64,000 nucleotides of DNA from Pseudolabrys taiwanensis. Its GTDB lineage: Bacteria > Pseudomonadota > Alphaproteobacteria > Rhizobiales > Xanthobacteraceae. Made by a program: the position numbers and the translations under genes. The stretch lies in assembly GCF_003367395.1 (NCBI RefSeq), contig NZ_CP031417.1, forward strand, positions 4,985,501 through 5,049,500, written 5' to 3'. Below are positions 52,834 to 62,445 of this stretch, piece after piece (the first letter of the stretch is position 1; each line of letters opens with the position of its first letter). The notes beneath the pieces were generated by a model, which saw only the letters and a list, made by a program, of their open reading frames with translations, ran no database searches and was not told the origin of the DNA.

Positions 52834-52862
52834 TTGGCAAACTTTGCCAAAATCCCTACATT
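52834..52862 (+). promoter_or_regulatory. parDE promoter with operator palindrome
   Basis: TTGGCA (52834-52839), 17-bp spacer and TACATT (52857-52862) form a sigma-70-type promoter. A perfect 17-bp palindrome, TTGGCAAACTTTGCCAA (52834-52850), covers the -35 and most of the spacer, placed as expected for ParD-type autorepression. The parD start is 20 bp downstream of the -10. Confidence 0.7.
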
Positions 52863-52881
52863 GTGGTGCAGGAGTCCGACC

Positions 52882-53121
52882 ATGGCGACAATGAACGTCT
52901 CGCTGCCTGAACCGATGAAGGACTGGGTCGAAGACCGCGTCAAAAGCGGCCGCTACGCCAACGCCAGCGATTACGTCCGCGATCTGATCCGGCGCGACCA
53001 GGAACGGCGCGAGGCGCTCGTCGAGGCGTTGATCGAGGGCGAAAAGAGCGGCACCAGCCGCCGCAGTGTCCGCGAGATCGCCGCGGATACACGCGCAAAG
53101 CTCAGCCGTGGCGAGATTTGA
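52882..53121 (+). CDS. parD: ParD-type antitoxin (CopG/ribbon-helix-helix)
   Basis: A 79-residue antitoxin. N-terminal ribbon-helix-helix NVSLPEPMKDWVEDRVKSGR followed by YANASDYVRDLIRRDQER, the ParD signature; the charged C-terminal helix (EALIEGEKSGTSRRS) would wrap the toxin. AGGAG precedes the ATG. It overlaps the toxin gene by 14 bp. Confidence 0.93.
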   Translation: MATMNVSLPEPMKDWVEDRVKSGRYANASDYVRDLIRRDQERREALVEALIEGEKSGTSRRSVREIAADTRAKLSRGEI

Positions 53122-53398
53122 GCTATCCGAGGCCGCGGATCGGGACCTGACCGACATCTATCGCTATTCGTACCGTCAATTCGGCGCAGATCGGGCCGAC
53201 ACTTATCTGTTCGGGCTGGAAGAATGCTTCTCCCGATTGGCCCAATTCCCCGAACTGGGCCGTCCGATCGAGCATCTGCGACCCGGCTATTTCCGTTTCG
53301 AGCACGCGCGCCACACCGTTTTCTACGTGAGGTCCGGAGCGGGTATTCGCGTCGTCCGGGTGTTGCACGAGCGGATGGACCCGGAGCGCCACCTGTAG
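53108..53398 (+). CDS. parE: ParE-type toxin
   Basis: A 96-residue RelE/ParE-superfamily toxin. ELSEAADRDLTDIYRYSYRQ, LAQFPELGRPIEHLRPGYFR and the C-terminal strand FYVRSGAGIRVVRVLHERMD match ParE. ParE toxins poison DNA gyrase. The GTG start at 53108 overlaps the end of parD, so expression is coupled; the pair shares the palindrome-controlled promoter upstream. Confidence 0.92.
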   Translation: MARFELSEAADRDLTDIYRYSYRQFGADRADTYLFGLEECFSRLAQFPELGRPIEHLRPGYFRFEHARHTVFYVRSGAGIRVVRVLHERMDPERHL

Positions 53399-53472
53399 CC
53401 GGCGGCTTCCCTCAACCGGATTGATGAATCGATCAAGGATTGCGGCTTGCCCCCGTCCCGGCGGGCCTTTAG

Positions 53473-54711
<1,239 letters not shown>

Positions 54712-54736
54712 CACCGACGCCGTTCCGGTTCGACAG

Positions 54737-54767
54737 GCCGCGACCTTCCGAGGTCGCGGCCTTTTTC
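54737..54767 (+). terminator. Rho-independent terminator after aminotransferase
   Basis: GGCCGCGACCT (54737-54747), loop TCCG, AGGTCGCGGCC (54752-54762), then TTTTT. A perfect 11-bp stem 25 bp after the stop codon. Confidence 0.92.
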
Positions 54768-54862
54768 GTGCCGTGCTGGCGGGCGCGTATATTTGCCGCG
54801 CGCCGGAACTTTGCCTTGAGACTTCCGTTGCCGAGCATGGAAGCCATGCGAGGGAAAAGTTC

Positions 54863-55258
54863 ATGAGCAGCACGACGGAACAGGCCAGCCGCGGTGACGC
54901 CTGGAGCGCAGCGCAAACGGGTGGCGCGCGGGTCGCGGAAAACGCGGCGAATTTCAGCGACGATCTGGCGGGTGACGTGCGCAAGCTGCGCGACGACATC
55001 GGCGCGATCCAGAAGACGTTGGCGCAATTCATCTCGACGACGGCCGGCGAGGCGGCGCGCACGGCGCAGAACGTCGGCGCCTCCGTGACGTCGCAGGTCA
55101 GCGATATCGCGAGCGAGGCGGCCTCGGTCGCGACCCAGCAGGCCAAGACCTTCGCCTCGGAGCTCGAAGGCATGGCGCGGCGCAACCCGCTTGGCACCAT
55201 CGGCGGCGCGGTGCTGGTCGGCGTGGTGATCGGTCTCCTGTCGCGAGGCCGCAGTTAA
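54863..55258 (+). CDS. DUF883/YqjD-like membrane-anchored protein
   Basis: A 131-residue helical protein: amphipathic coiled-coil (DLAGDVRKLRDDIGAIQKTL, then ATQQAKTFASELEGMARRN) and a C-terminal Gly-rich anchor (GTIGGAVLVGVVIGLLSRG), the layout of ElaB/YqjD/DUF883 proteins, some of which bind ribosomes at the inner membrane. Its stop overlaps the start of the holin-family gene (TAATG), so both are coupled. Confidence 0.8.
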   Translation: MSSTTEQASRGDAWSAAQTGGARVAENAANFSDDLAGDVRKLRDDIGAIQKTLAQFISTTAGEAARTAQNVGASVTSQVSDIASEAASVATQQAKTFASELEGMARRNPLGTIGGAVLVGVVIGLLSRGRS

Positions 55259-55758
55259 TGCGGCCGGGGCTGGGGGGACTCGCAAGCGTCGGGCTCGGCA
55301 ACCTGCTCGCCCAGTTGCGCACGCACGTCGACGATCTGAAGGAGCGCACGACCGCCGACGTCAAAGAGAAGGCGCTTGACCTCGCGCTGATTGCCGGCCT
55401 GGCGCTCGTGGCCGGCATTTTCGCCCTGCTGACGGTGCTGGCAGCGCTCGCCGCGCTCTATGTGTATTTACAGCCTCAGTATGGGAGTCTGAACGCGCTC
55501 GCCGCCGTCGGTGGCTGCACTTTCGTCCTGGCGGCGGTCTTTCTATTGGTCGCCGTGCAAAGAAGCCGGCGTGAGAAGCCGCGAAAGGCGCCGCCCGGTC
55601 CCGGTTTGGCGCAGAGCGCGGCGGACCTGAAATCGCGCACCGTGAATGCGACCTTGGAGTCCACCGTGAATACGATGCGTACCGGTTCGCGGGAGGCCGT
55701 GTTCGGCACCGTCGCGCTGGCGGTCGTCCTCGGCATCGTCATGGGCCGGCGCGGCTAG
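55258..55758 (+). CDS. Phage-holin-family (PF07332-type) membrane protein
   Basis: A 166-residue protein with an N-terminal helix (LLAQLRTHVDDLKERTTADV), two adjacent transmembrane helices (IAGLALVAGIFALLTVLAALA, and the one after PQYGSLNALAAVGG), and a C-terminal Gly-containing helix (AVFGTVALAVVLGIVMG). It matches the 'phage holin family' chromosomal proteins that usually sit with DUF883 genes and are not phage-linked. Function unknown. Confidence 0.8.
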   Translation: MRPGLGGLASVGLGNLLAQLRTHVDDLKERTTADVKEKALDLALIAGLALVAGIFALLTVLAALAALYVYLQPQYGSLNALAAVGGCTFVLAAVFLLVAVQRSRREKPRKAPPGPGLAQSAADLKSRTVNATLESTVNTMRTGSREAVFGTVALAVVLGIVMGRRG

Positions 55759-55818
55759 GCGCTTCCGATGCGCGCGAAACTTGCGTGAAGCTGACGCCGC
55801 TGCGCTAACCTTGCGCGC

Positions 55819-56820
55819 ATGATTCGCCGCGCGCTCGCCCTTCTGGTCATCACCGCCAGCCTTGCCTTTTCCGCCCACGCGCAAGAGCGCGTGAGGGTCG
55901 GCGCCATGCGCCAGACCGCCAACGGCGCGCTGTTTCTCGCCGACGCCCAGGGCTACTTCAAGGAGGAGGGCCTGGAGGTCGACATGATCGCCTACGCCTC
56001 CGAGAGCGACGTCGCCGAAGCGGTTGCGGCCAATGGCGTCGATCTCGGCCTTGCCGCCTTTACGCCGGCGGCGTTCAATTTCGTCGGACGCGGCTACATG
56101 AAGGCCATCGCCGCGCAGGTGCGCGAGAAGCGCGACTACGAAGGCAATGTGCTGGTCGCCTCGACGGTCGCCTTCGCCAACGGGGTGCGTTCATTCGATG
56201 CGCTCGCCAACCGCACGGTGGCGATCGACAAGCTCGGCACGCTGTATCACTACCAGGTCGGGCAGATCACGCGGGTCAAGCACTTCGAGCCGAAGAGCAT
56301 CACGCTCAAGACGCTGCAGAACTTCGACGCCATCGCGCGTGCGATCGGCACCCAGCAAGTCGACGCCGCGCTGCTGCCGCCGCAATATGCCCGCGAGCTG
56401 TTGACCGCCAGCCAGGCACGCTTCGTCGGCTGGTATTCCGAGATCGACGAACATCAGCTCGGTGCGGTGTTCGCCTCGGCCAAGGCAATCGAAGGCAAGC
56501 GCGCGGCGATCGAGAAGTTCGTGCGCGCCTACAAGCGCGGCATTACCGACTATGGCGTGCTGCTGAGGCTCGATCGCGGCAAGCGCGTGTCGACGGAGAA
56601 GTCGCGCAAGATCGCGACGCTCATCGCGCGTTACGTCTATCCGGGCAAGCCGCTCGGCACGTCCGCCGCCACGGTGGAGGCGAGCGCCTATTATATGGAC
56701 CCGCAAGGCAAGCTCGATCCGGTCGAAGTGGCGCGCCAAGTCGAATGGTACAAGGCGCAAGGTCTGATCGATCAGAGCGTTGACATGCAAGGCGTGGTCG
56801 ATTCCAGCTTCCTCAAGTGA
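55819..56820 (+). CDS. NMT1/SsuA-type ABC transporter binding protein
   Basis: A 333-residue periplasmic solute-binding protein. Signal peptide (ALALLVITASLAFSAHAQ), then GALFLADAQGYFKEEGLEVD (the NMT1/THI5-type start), VAANGVDLGLAAFTP and EKRDYEGNVLVAS. These bind sulfonates, nitrate-type anions, pyrimidine or thiamine precursors. No permease or ATPase genes adjoin, so the ligand cannot be inferred from context. Confidence 0.9.
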   Translation: MIRRALALLVITASLAFSAHAQERVRVGAMRQTANGALFLADAQGYFKEEGLEVDMIAYASESDVAEAVAANGVDLGLAAFTPAAFNFVGRGYMKAIAAQVREKRDYEGNVLVASTVAFANGVRSFDALANRTVAIDKLGTLYHYQVGQITRVKHFEPKSITLKTLQNFDAIARAIGTQQVDAALLPPQYARELLTASQARFVGWYSEIDEHQLGAVFASAKAIEGKRAAIEKFVRAYKRGITDYGVLLRLDRGKRVSTEKSRKIATLIARYVYPGKPLGTSAATVEASAYYMDPQGKLDPVEVARQVEWYKAQGLIDQSVDMQGVVDSSFLK

Positions 56821-56974
56821 TTGGCAGTCGCAGCGCGCCGGTGCCGCAATGACGGCGATTGTGCGGCGCGATGCAAATATTCAGCCTCTTGCCAGCTTCG
56901 CTCTCTCCTGAGACGATGACGTGCAGGGCCGGGTTGTTGGTCCGACCCTCCCGGCCGGTAAGGGAGGCTTGCAC

Positions 56975-59059
56975 ATGGGACAAAACGGTTCCAACGGCTC
57001 AAGTCCCGCGCCTGGCGCCAATCCTATAAGTAAACTGGGTCCACGCTGCATCGCGCTGGTGGGCCCATTTCAAAGCGGCAAAACCACACTTCTGGAAGCC
57101 ATCTTGGCGCGCAGCGGCGCCATTCAGCGTCAGGGTACCGTGGACGCGGGCAGCAGCGTCGGCGACGCCAGCGCGCAAGCGCGTCATCACAAGATGAGCG
57201 TGGAAGCGACCTTCGCGACCACCTCGTTCATGGGCGACAGTTACACCTTTATCGATTGCCCCGGTTCCGTCGAGTTCATCCACGACATGCGCAGCGTGCT
57301 GCCGGCCATCGACGCGGCGGTGGTGGTGTGCGAGGCCGACGAGAAGAAGGTGCCGCAGCTGCAGTTGATCCTGCGCGAGCTCGAAGATCAGAACATTCCG
57401 CGCTTTCTGTTTCTCAACAAGATCGACAAGGCCGACAAGCGCGTCCGCGAGACGATCAAGCTGTTGCAGCCGGCCTCGCGCGTGCCGCTGCTGTTGCGCC
57501 AGATACCGATCTGGAAGGGCGATCTGATCGCCGGCTTCGTCGATCTCGCGCTCGAGCGGGCCTTTGTCTACAAGGAATATGCGCCGTCGCAGATCGTCGA
57601 TCTCGCCGGTGAAGATCTCTCGCGCGAGAGAGAAGCGCGCTTCACCATGCTGGAGACGCTCGCCGATCACGACGACGAGCTGATGGAGCAACTGCTCGAG
57701 GACATCCAGCCGCCGCGCGACAAGGTGTTCGACGATCTCGCCAGGGATTTGCGCGATCGCATCGTCTGCCCGGTGCTGCTCGGCTGCGCGACGCGCGCCA
57801 ACGGCGTGCTGCGGCTGTTGAAGGCGCTGCGGCACGAGGCGCCCGGCGTCGCGGAGACCGCGGTGCGCCTTGGCGTCCAAGCGAACGGCGATGCCGTCGC
57901 CTTGGTGCTCAAGACCTTCCACACGACGCATGGCGGCAAGATGTCGGTCGCGCGCGTGCTGGCGGGCCAGGCCGGCGACGGCACCACCTTCACGACCTCG
58001 GCCGGCGCGGCGGATCGCGTGTCGGGCGTGTTCAAGCTGATGGGCTCGTCGTTCGAAAAGCGCGGGCCGGCCAGCGCGGGCGAAACCGTCGCCTTCGGCA
58101 AGCTCGATCATGCTAAGACCGGCGACACCTTGTCGAGCGGCAAGCAGCCGCATGCGCCGCTCGCCGACGTGAAGCCGTTGCCGCCGGTGCTCGCCATCGC
58201 GGTGCAGGCGAAGGAGCGCAAGGACGACGTCAAGCTCGGCGCGGCCTTCGCCAAGCTCAGTGAGGAAGATCCGTCGCTGACGGTGGTGCACAATGCCGAG
58301 AACCACGAGGTGATCATCTGGGGCCAGGGCGAGATGCATCTGCGCGTCGCCACCGAGCGGCTCGCCGACCGTTTCGCCGTACCGGTCGTAACGCATCCGC
58401 CGACGGTCGGTTACCGCGAGACGATCCGCAAGCCGATCACGATCCGCGGCCGGCACAAGAAGCAATCCGGCGGCCATGGCCAGTTCGGCGACGTGGTGGT
58501 GGAGATCAAGCCGCTGACGCGCGGCACCGGCTTCGCCTTCGAGGAGCAGATCACCGGCGGCGTGGTGCCGCGCAATTACATTCCGGCGGTGGAGGAGGGC
58601 GTCACCGACGCGCTCCAGCACGGTCCGCTCGGTTTTCCCGTCGTCGACGTATCGGTGACGTTGATCGACGGCTCCTACCATACGGTCGACTCGTCCGACA
58701 TGGCGTTCCGCACCGCCGGCCGCATCGCGCTCGTCGACGGCTTGCCGCAATGCCAGCCGGTGCTGCTCGAGCCGATCCACTTGGTCGAGATCGTCTGTCC
58801 GACCGATGCCACCGCCAAGATGAACGCCATCCTGTCCGGGCGGCGCGGGCAGATCCTCGGTTTCGACACGCGCGAGGGCTGGGACGGTTGGGATTGCGTG
58901 CGCGCGCTGATGCCGGAGTCGGAGATCGGCGATCTCATCATCGAAGTGCGCTCGGGCACCGCCGGCGTCGGCTCGTTCACCTTCAAGTTCGACCATATGG
59001 CCGAGCTCACCGGCCGCGCGGCCGACCAGATCGTGGCGGCGCGGCGCGCGGCGGAGTAA
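56975..59059 (+). CDS. EF-G-like GTPase paralogue
   Basis: A 694-residue elongation-factor-G-like protein. G1 GPFQSGKTT at residues 30-38, G3 DCPGS at 94-98, G4 NKID at 148-151, then domain II (VFKTFHTTHGGKMSVARVLAGQ-like), and EF-G domains III-V with HPPTVGYRETI, KKQSGGHGQFGDVV and LEPIHLVEIVCP. The G3 box lacks the catalytic-type His of canonical DTPGH (here Ser), and the G2 region is SSVGDASAQAR rather than RGITI. AAGGGAGG precedes the ATG. A second, divergent EF-G; translocation activity is uncertain. Confidence 0.92.
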   Translation: MGQNGSNGSSPAPGANPISKLGPRCIALVGPFQSGKTTLLEAILARSGAIQRQGTVDAGSSVGDASAQARHHKMSVEATFATTSFMGDSYTFIDCPGSVEFIHDMRSVLPAIDAAVVVCEADEKKVPQLQLILRELEDQNIPRFLFLNKIDKADKRVRETIKLLQPASRVPLLLRQIPIWKGDLIAGFVDLALERAFVYKEYAPSQIVDLAGEDLSREREARFTMLETLADHDDELMEQLLEDIQPPRDKVFDDLARDLRDRIVCPVLLGCATRANGVLRLLKALRHEAPGVAETAVRLGVQANGDAVALVLKTFHTTHGGKMSVARVLAGQAGDGTTFTTSAGAADRVSGVFKLMGSSFEKRGPASAGETVAFGKLDHAKTGDTLSSGKQPHAPLADVKPLPPVLAIAVQAKERKDDVKLGAAFAKLSEEDPSLTVVHNAENHEVIIWGQGEMHLRVATERLADRFAVPVVTHPPTVGYRETIRKPITIRGRHKKQSGGHGQFGDVVVEIKPLTRGTGFAFEEQITGGVVPRNYIPAVEEGVTDALQHGPLGFPVVDVSVTLIDGSYHTVDSSDMAFRTAGRIALVDGLPQCQPVLLEPIHLVEIVCPTDATAKMNAILSGRRGQILGFDTREGWDGWDCVRALMPESEIGDLIIEVRSGTAGVGSFTFKFDHMAELTGRAADQIVAARRAAE

Positions 59060-59145
59060 CGCAGGCGCCCGCGCGGGTAGCGGCGTGGGGCTTGCCTTGC
59101 GCGTGCGTTGGTGGAACCAATGCCGCTTGTCACGGACAGGGGGCG

Positions 59146-59577
59146 ATGGTGAACAAGCGGTTAAACGGTGCGCGTGCGGCCTTCGTGCTGGCGCTGGGAA
59201 TGTTCGTCGATCCGGCGGCGTCGGGCCAGGAAGGCGCCGATATGCGCATGGAGGATGCCGGCTTCAAGATGCGCGTGGCCGACACGGCGGAGAAGTTGAA
59301 GCACGCGCGCATGATCCCGCCGCGCAAGTTCATCGCCCGCACCAAGGATGGCAAGCGCTACTACGTCTATTCCGATCCCGATTTCTGCAAATGCGTGTTC
59401 GTCGGCGATCAGGACGCGATGAAGACCTATCGCGACATGGTCTCGCCGCCGAAGGATCTGGCGCCGACGGTCATCGCGCCGTCCACCCTCACGCCGACGA
59501 TGCTGATGGAAGAGGATATGGACTCCGACGTGTCGAGCCAGGTCGGCGACGGCAACATCCTCAACTGGCAGTACTAG
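59146..59577 (+). CDS. Small exported protein of unknown function
   Basis: A 143-residue protein with an N-terminal signal-like hydrophobic stretch (AAFVLALGMFVDPAASG). The middle has DGKRYYVYSDPDFCKCVFVG with a paired Cys-x-Cys, and the tail is acidic (MEEDMDSDVSSQ). AGGGGG precedes the ATG. I recognise no family. Confidence 0.7.
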   Translation: MVNKRLNGARAAFVLALGMFVDPAASGQEGADMRMEDAGFKMRVADTAEKLKHARMIPPRKFIARTKDGKRYYVYSDPDFCKCVFVGDQDAMKTYRDMVSPPKDLAPTVIAPSTLTPTMLMEEDMDSDVSSQVGDGNILNWQY

Positions 59578-59795
59578 AGCGTCTCTCGTTGAGCTGGAAT
59601 CGAGTGTTTCAACCTGACCATAAACCGCTCTGGTCCGCCGCATGGACCCGCTGCGCGCGGTCCCGCGAAGGCGGCTGTCATTGCGCACGACAGGCCACGC
59701 GCCATGATACCTGCCATGATGCGCGTCATGACATGCGCGGCCCCGGTCGGCCGTCGCGGGCGACGCTTAACGCGCCGGCCGGGCTCTGATCTGGC
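59578..59795. other. Intergenic region
   Basis: About 220 bases, no gene. It contains short overlapping CATGAT/ATCATG-type repeats near 59700-59735. Confidence 0.4.
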
Positions 59796-60011
59796 CTAGA
59801 GCCGCGCGCCCGCGAACGAGCGGCGCAACAGCGACCACAGGCTGCCGCCGGTCGCCATGCCCAGCAGATAGACGATGACCGCCATCACGGCCATCGGCAG
59901 GCGCAGGCTGACGCCCAGGAACGACATCGTCACGGATTGGAAGTTCTGGATCGCGAATATCAAAGTCGCGCCGGCGAACAGAACAACGATCGCTATATGA
60001 AACCACCGCAT
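59796..60011 (-). CDS. LapA-domain (DUF1049) membrane protein
   Basis: A 71-residue protein with two transmembrane helices (FHIAIVVLFAGATLIF and PMAVMAVIVYLLGMATGGSL) joined by a loop starting AIQNFQSVTMSFLGV, the LapA/DUF1049 pattern. LapA proteins assist LPS transport assembly in E. coli; here only the domain is established. GAGGGG precedes the ATG. Confidence 0.8.
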   Translation of the reverse strand: MRWFHIAIVVLFAGATLIFAIQNFQSVTMSFLGVSLRLPMAVMAVIVYLLGMATGGSLWSLLRRSFAGARL

Positions 60012-60175
60012 GGCTTGCCCCTCGAAGCACAAAGACGGGGCAAGTCTAGCTGATGCGGGGGCGATAGCACAGAAGCGCGGGGCCAAGCGCGGATCGCCAT
60101 GCGATTCCGGCCATAGCCCCGCGCCAGGCGCGCCAAAGGCGCGCCACGTCGGTTATGCGCGCGCGAAGCGCGCTG

Positions 60176-60427
60176 TTACAGCGTGCAGCGTCCGCTGCGC
60201 GCCAGATGATCCTTCGCGCGCAGCGCCGCGCCGAAGCTCGGCAGGTGCCGCGTCATAACGCGATAGTCCCACGGAATTGGCTTTCCGCCCCAGCCGAAGT
60301 CGTAAATCTGGCAGACGCCAGTGAGGCTCCATTTGATCACTCGAAAATCCGATGCCGCGTTGGCGGAGCCCATGAGGAACAGGCTCGTAATACCGGCGGC
60401 GGCGCAAAGCATGAGGCTATGGCGCAT
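60176..60427 (-). CDS. Small exported protein of unknown function
   Basis: An 83-residue protein. Signal peptide SLMLCAAAGITSLFLMGSANA, then DFRVIKWSLTGVCQIYDFGWG and a C-terminal Cys (SGRCTL), so one disulfide is likely. GGGAG precedes the ATG at 60427. Conserved-looking, unnamed. Confidence 0.7.
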   Translation of the reverse strand: MRHSLMLCAAAGITSLFLMGSANAASDFRVIKWSLTGVCQIYDFGWGGKPIPWDYRVMTRHLPSFGAALRAKDHLARSGRCTL

Positions 60428-60546
60428 GGGGGCGTCTCCCGCAATATGACGATAAATGGCCCCCGCCGGGATGGCGGGTGCGCGAAAGCGCAGACGTAAC
60501 GCGCGGGCCCGTGCTGGTGTTCCAGCACAGGATGCCGTCGCGTCCG

Positions 60547-61275
60547 TCACATGGTGCGGGCTGAGCGTCCGAGCAGACGATCGATCAGTTGGCGGCGCAG
60601 CCAGGGACGCGGCCGGCTGGCGGGCTCGTTGCTGGTGGTCGTCGCCAGCGGCGCGATCGCCGGCTTTTCCGGCCGCGCCGCCGGCAATGGCGCTTCGGCG
60701 CGAACCTCGCCGAGCGTCGGCCTCTCGATCACCGCCGGTGCAGGCGCTTCGGCATGCAATGTCGGCTCGATGCCGACGGGCACACGTGCCGGCCGTTTCG
60801 GAGCGGCGGCCACGCGCGGCCGCGCCGGCTTGCGACGCACGACCGTTCGCGACCGCTTCTTCTCGGCTGCGGCACGCAGCACGACGGGGCCGACATGCTC
60901 CAGGAACACGCGCTCATGCGCACGGCTCAGGCGCTCGATCGCGTCCGGCAACGGCAGCCATTCGACCGCGCGCACGTCGCGCGTCAGCTTGCGCACCGGC
61001 CGGTCGAGCGCCTGCATGCGCCAGAACTGCACGACCTTCGGCAGGCCGCGGGATTCGTAAGACAGCGCGCCGACGAATTCGTGCACCGACACTTCGTGCC
61101 CGGTTTCCTCGAGCACTTCGCGCCGCGCCGCCGCCAACGCCGTTTCGTTGCGGCTGAGCTTGCCCTTCGGCAGCACCCAGGCGCGGTTCTTGCGCAACTG
61201 GACGATGCCGATGCACGGCTGCGGATCGTTCCGAACGACAATGCCGCCGGCGGCAACGATATGGGGAAGGTCCAT
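60547..61275 (-). CDS. Nudix hydrolase with long C-terminal tail
   Basis: A 242-residue protein. Residues about 5-130 form a Nudix domain with a perfect box: GKLSRNETALAAARREVLEE followed by TG. The C-terminal 110 residues are Arg/Pro/Ala-rich and probably disordered (RRKPARPRVAAAPKRPARVP). Hydrolyses a nucleoside diphosphate derivative or dinucleoside polyphosphate; the exact substrate is unknown. The tail is unusual for the family. Confidence 0.9.
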   Translation of the reverse strand: MDLPHIVAAGGIVVRNDPQPCIGIVQLRKNRAWVLPKGKLSRNETALAAARREVLEETGHEVSVHEFVGALSYESRGLPKVVQFWRMQALDRPVRKLTRDVRAVEWLPLPDAIERLSRAHERVFLEHVGPVVLRAAAEKKRSRTVVRRKPARPRVAAAPKRPARVPVGIEPTLHAEAPAPAVIERPTLGEVRAEAPLPAARPEKPAIAPLATTTSNEPASRPRPWLRRQLIDRLLGRSARTM

Positions 61276-61475
61276 GGACGCGGGCTCCTTGGCGAGGCCG
61301 ACGGCGAATCATTCGTGACACAAGAGGATAGCGGCCCGGGACGTTGCGCGGAATCCGCAAGGGCCGAGATATAAAGCGCGCGGACAGCAATGCAATACGA
61401 CAAATGACGCGAATGCTCCGCCGGTGCAGAGCGGGGACCGTCATCTCGTTGTGATAATCGCGCGAACGTGCGCAA

Positions 61476-61811
61476 TCACGGGCCGAACATGCCCTTCGAT
61501 GCCGTGATGTGCAGGACCTGCACGCTGTTCGGCAATTCGATGAGGAACTCTTCGTCGCGCGCGAGATGATGGATGCGCCGCGGATCCTTGCCGGCGAAGC
61601 GCGACATCGCCTCGACGTTCTCCCAATATGAAATGGTGATGAACTCGCTGTCGTTCTCGCGATCTTCACGCAACTGTTGCACGGCGAGCGCCTTCTCCTC
61701 GAGCGGCTTGATGCCGTGCGCGTAGAGATAGGCCGCGTATTCGTCGGCGCGCTCGCGGCGTACGCGGCCGCGCCAGATGCGGGCGATGGTCGGTGTCGGT
61801 TTCTCGGTCAC
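61476..61811 (-). CDS. ABM-fold (antibiotic biosynthesis monooxygenase-like) protein
   Basis: A 111-residue ferredoxin-like dimeric alpha/beta barrel protein: IARIWRGRVRRERADEYAAY, then EFITISYWENVEAMSRFAG and a C-terminal strand VQVLHITASKG. GTG start at 61811 has AGGGAGAA upstream. Similar fold to the 38586 gene but a different branch. Substrate unknown. Confidence 0.8.
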   Translation of the reverse strand: MTEKPTPTIARIWRGRVRRERADEYAAYLYAHGIKPLEEKALAVQQLREDRENDSEFITISYWENVEAMSRFAGKDPRRIHHLARDEEFLIELPNSVQVLHITASKGMFGP

Positions 61812-61926
61812 CGGATTCTCCCTGGCTTGCCAACAATGCCGTCGTTGGTTTCGAACGCCAGCCCCGTTGCACATTGCCGCGGACGGATTAGGCTTGCGCC
61901 GCGTTCAGGCGAAGAGGAGACGAGGC

Positions 61927-62421
61927 ATGGCCTTCACGGTTTCGAGCAACAGCTTCAAAGACGGCGACTATCTTAAGATGACACATGTCGTCTCGGCTGA
62001 CGCCGGCTTCGGCTGCGCTGGCGACAACGTGTCGCCCCATCTCGCCTGGTCGGGCGCGCCGGCCGGGACCAAGAGCTTCGCCGTCACCTGCTACGACCCG
62101 GATGCGCCGACCGGCTCCGGCTTCTGGCACTGGCTGGTGGTGAACATCCCGCCGGACGTGACCGAACTGGCGCTCGGCGCCGGCAGCAAAGGCGGCGCCT
62201 TGCCCAAGGGCGCGTTGCAGACGCGTACCGATTACGGCTTCGCCGGCTATGGCGGTCCGTGCCCGCCGGAGGGCGACCATCCGCACCGCTATCTGTTCAC
62301 CGTCTACGCGGTGAACGAGGTGCTCGGCGTCAAGGAAGACACGCCGGCGGCGCAGATCGGCTTCAATCTCAATTTCAAGACGTTGGCCAAAGCTAGCATC
62401 ATGGGGCTGTACAAGCGTTGA
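61927..62421 (+). CDS. YbhB/YbcL-type PEBP family protein
   Basis: A 164-residue protein of the phosphatidylethanolamine-binding/Raf kinase inhibitor-like family: NVSPHLAWSGAPAGTKSFAV, TCYDPDAPTGSGFWHWLVVN (ligand-pocket Asp/His), DYGFAGYGGPCPPEGDHPHR and YLFTVYAVNEVLGV. Cytoplasmic or exported members bind phospholipid or affect signalling; the role in bacteria is poorly known. AGGAG precedes the ATG. Confidence 0.93.
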   Translation: MAFTVSSNSFKDGDYLKMTHVVSADAGFGCAGDNVSPHLAWSGAPAGTKSFAVTCYDPDAPTGSGFWHWLVVNIPPDVTELALGAGSKGGALPKGALQTRTDYGFAGYGGPCPPEGDHPHRYLFTVYAVNEVLGVKEDTPAAQIGFNLNFKTLAKASIMGLYKR

Positions 62422-62445
62422 TCTGCGCGGATGCGGCGGGCGGCG

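Noticed and set aside
55258..55758. Holin-family gene as evidence of a prophage
   Set aside because: It is coupled to a DUF883 gene, and no other phage gene is near; chromosomal members of this family are common and not phage-linked.
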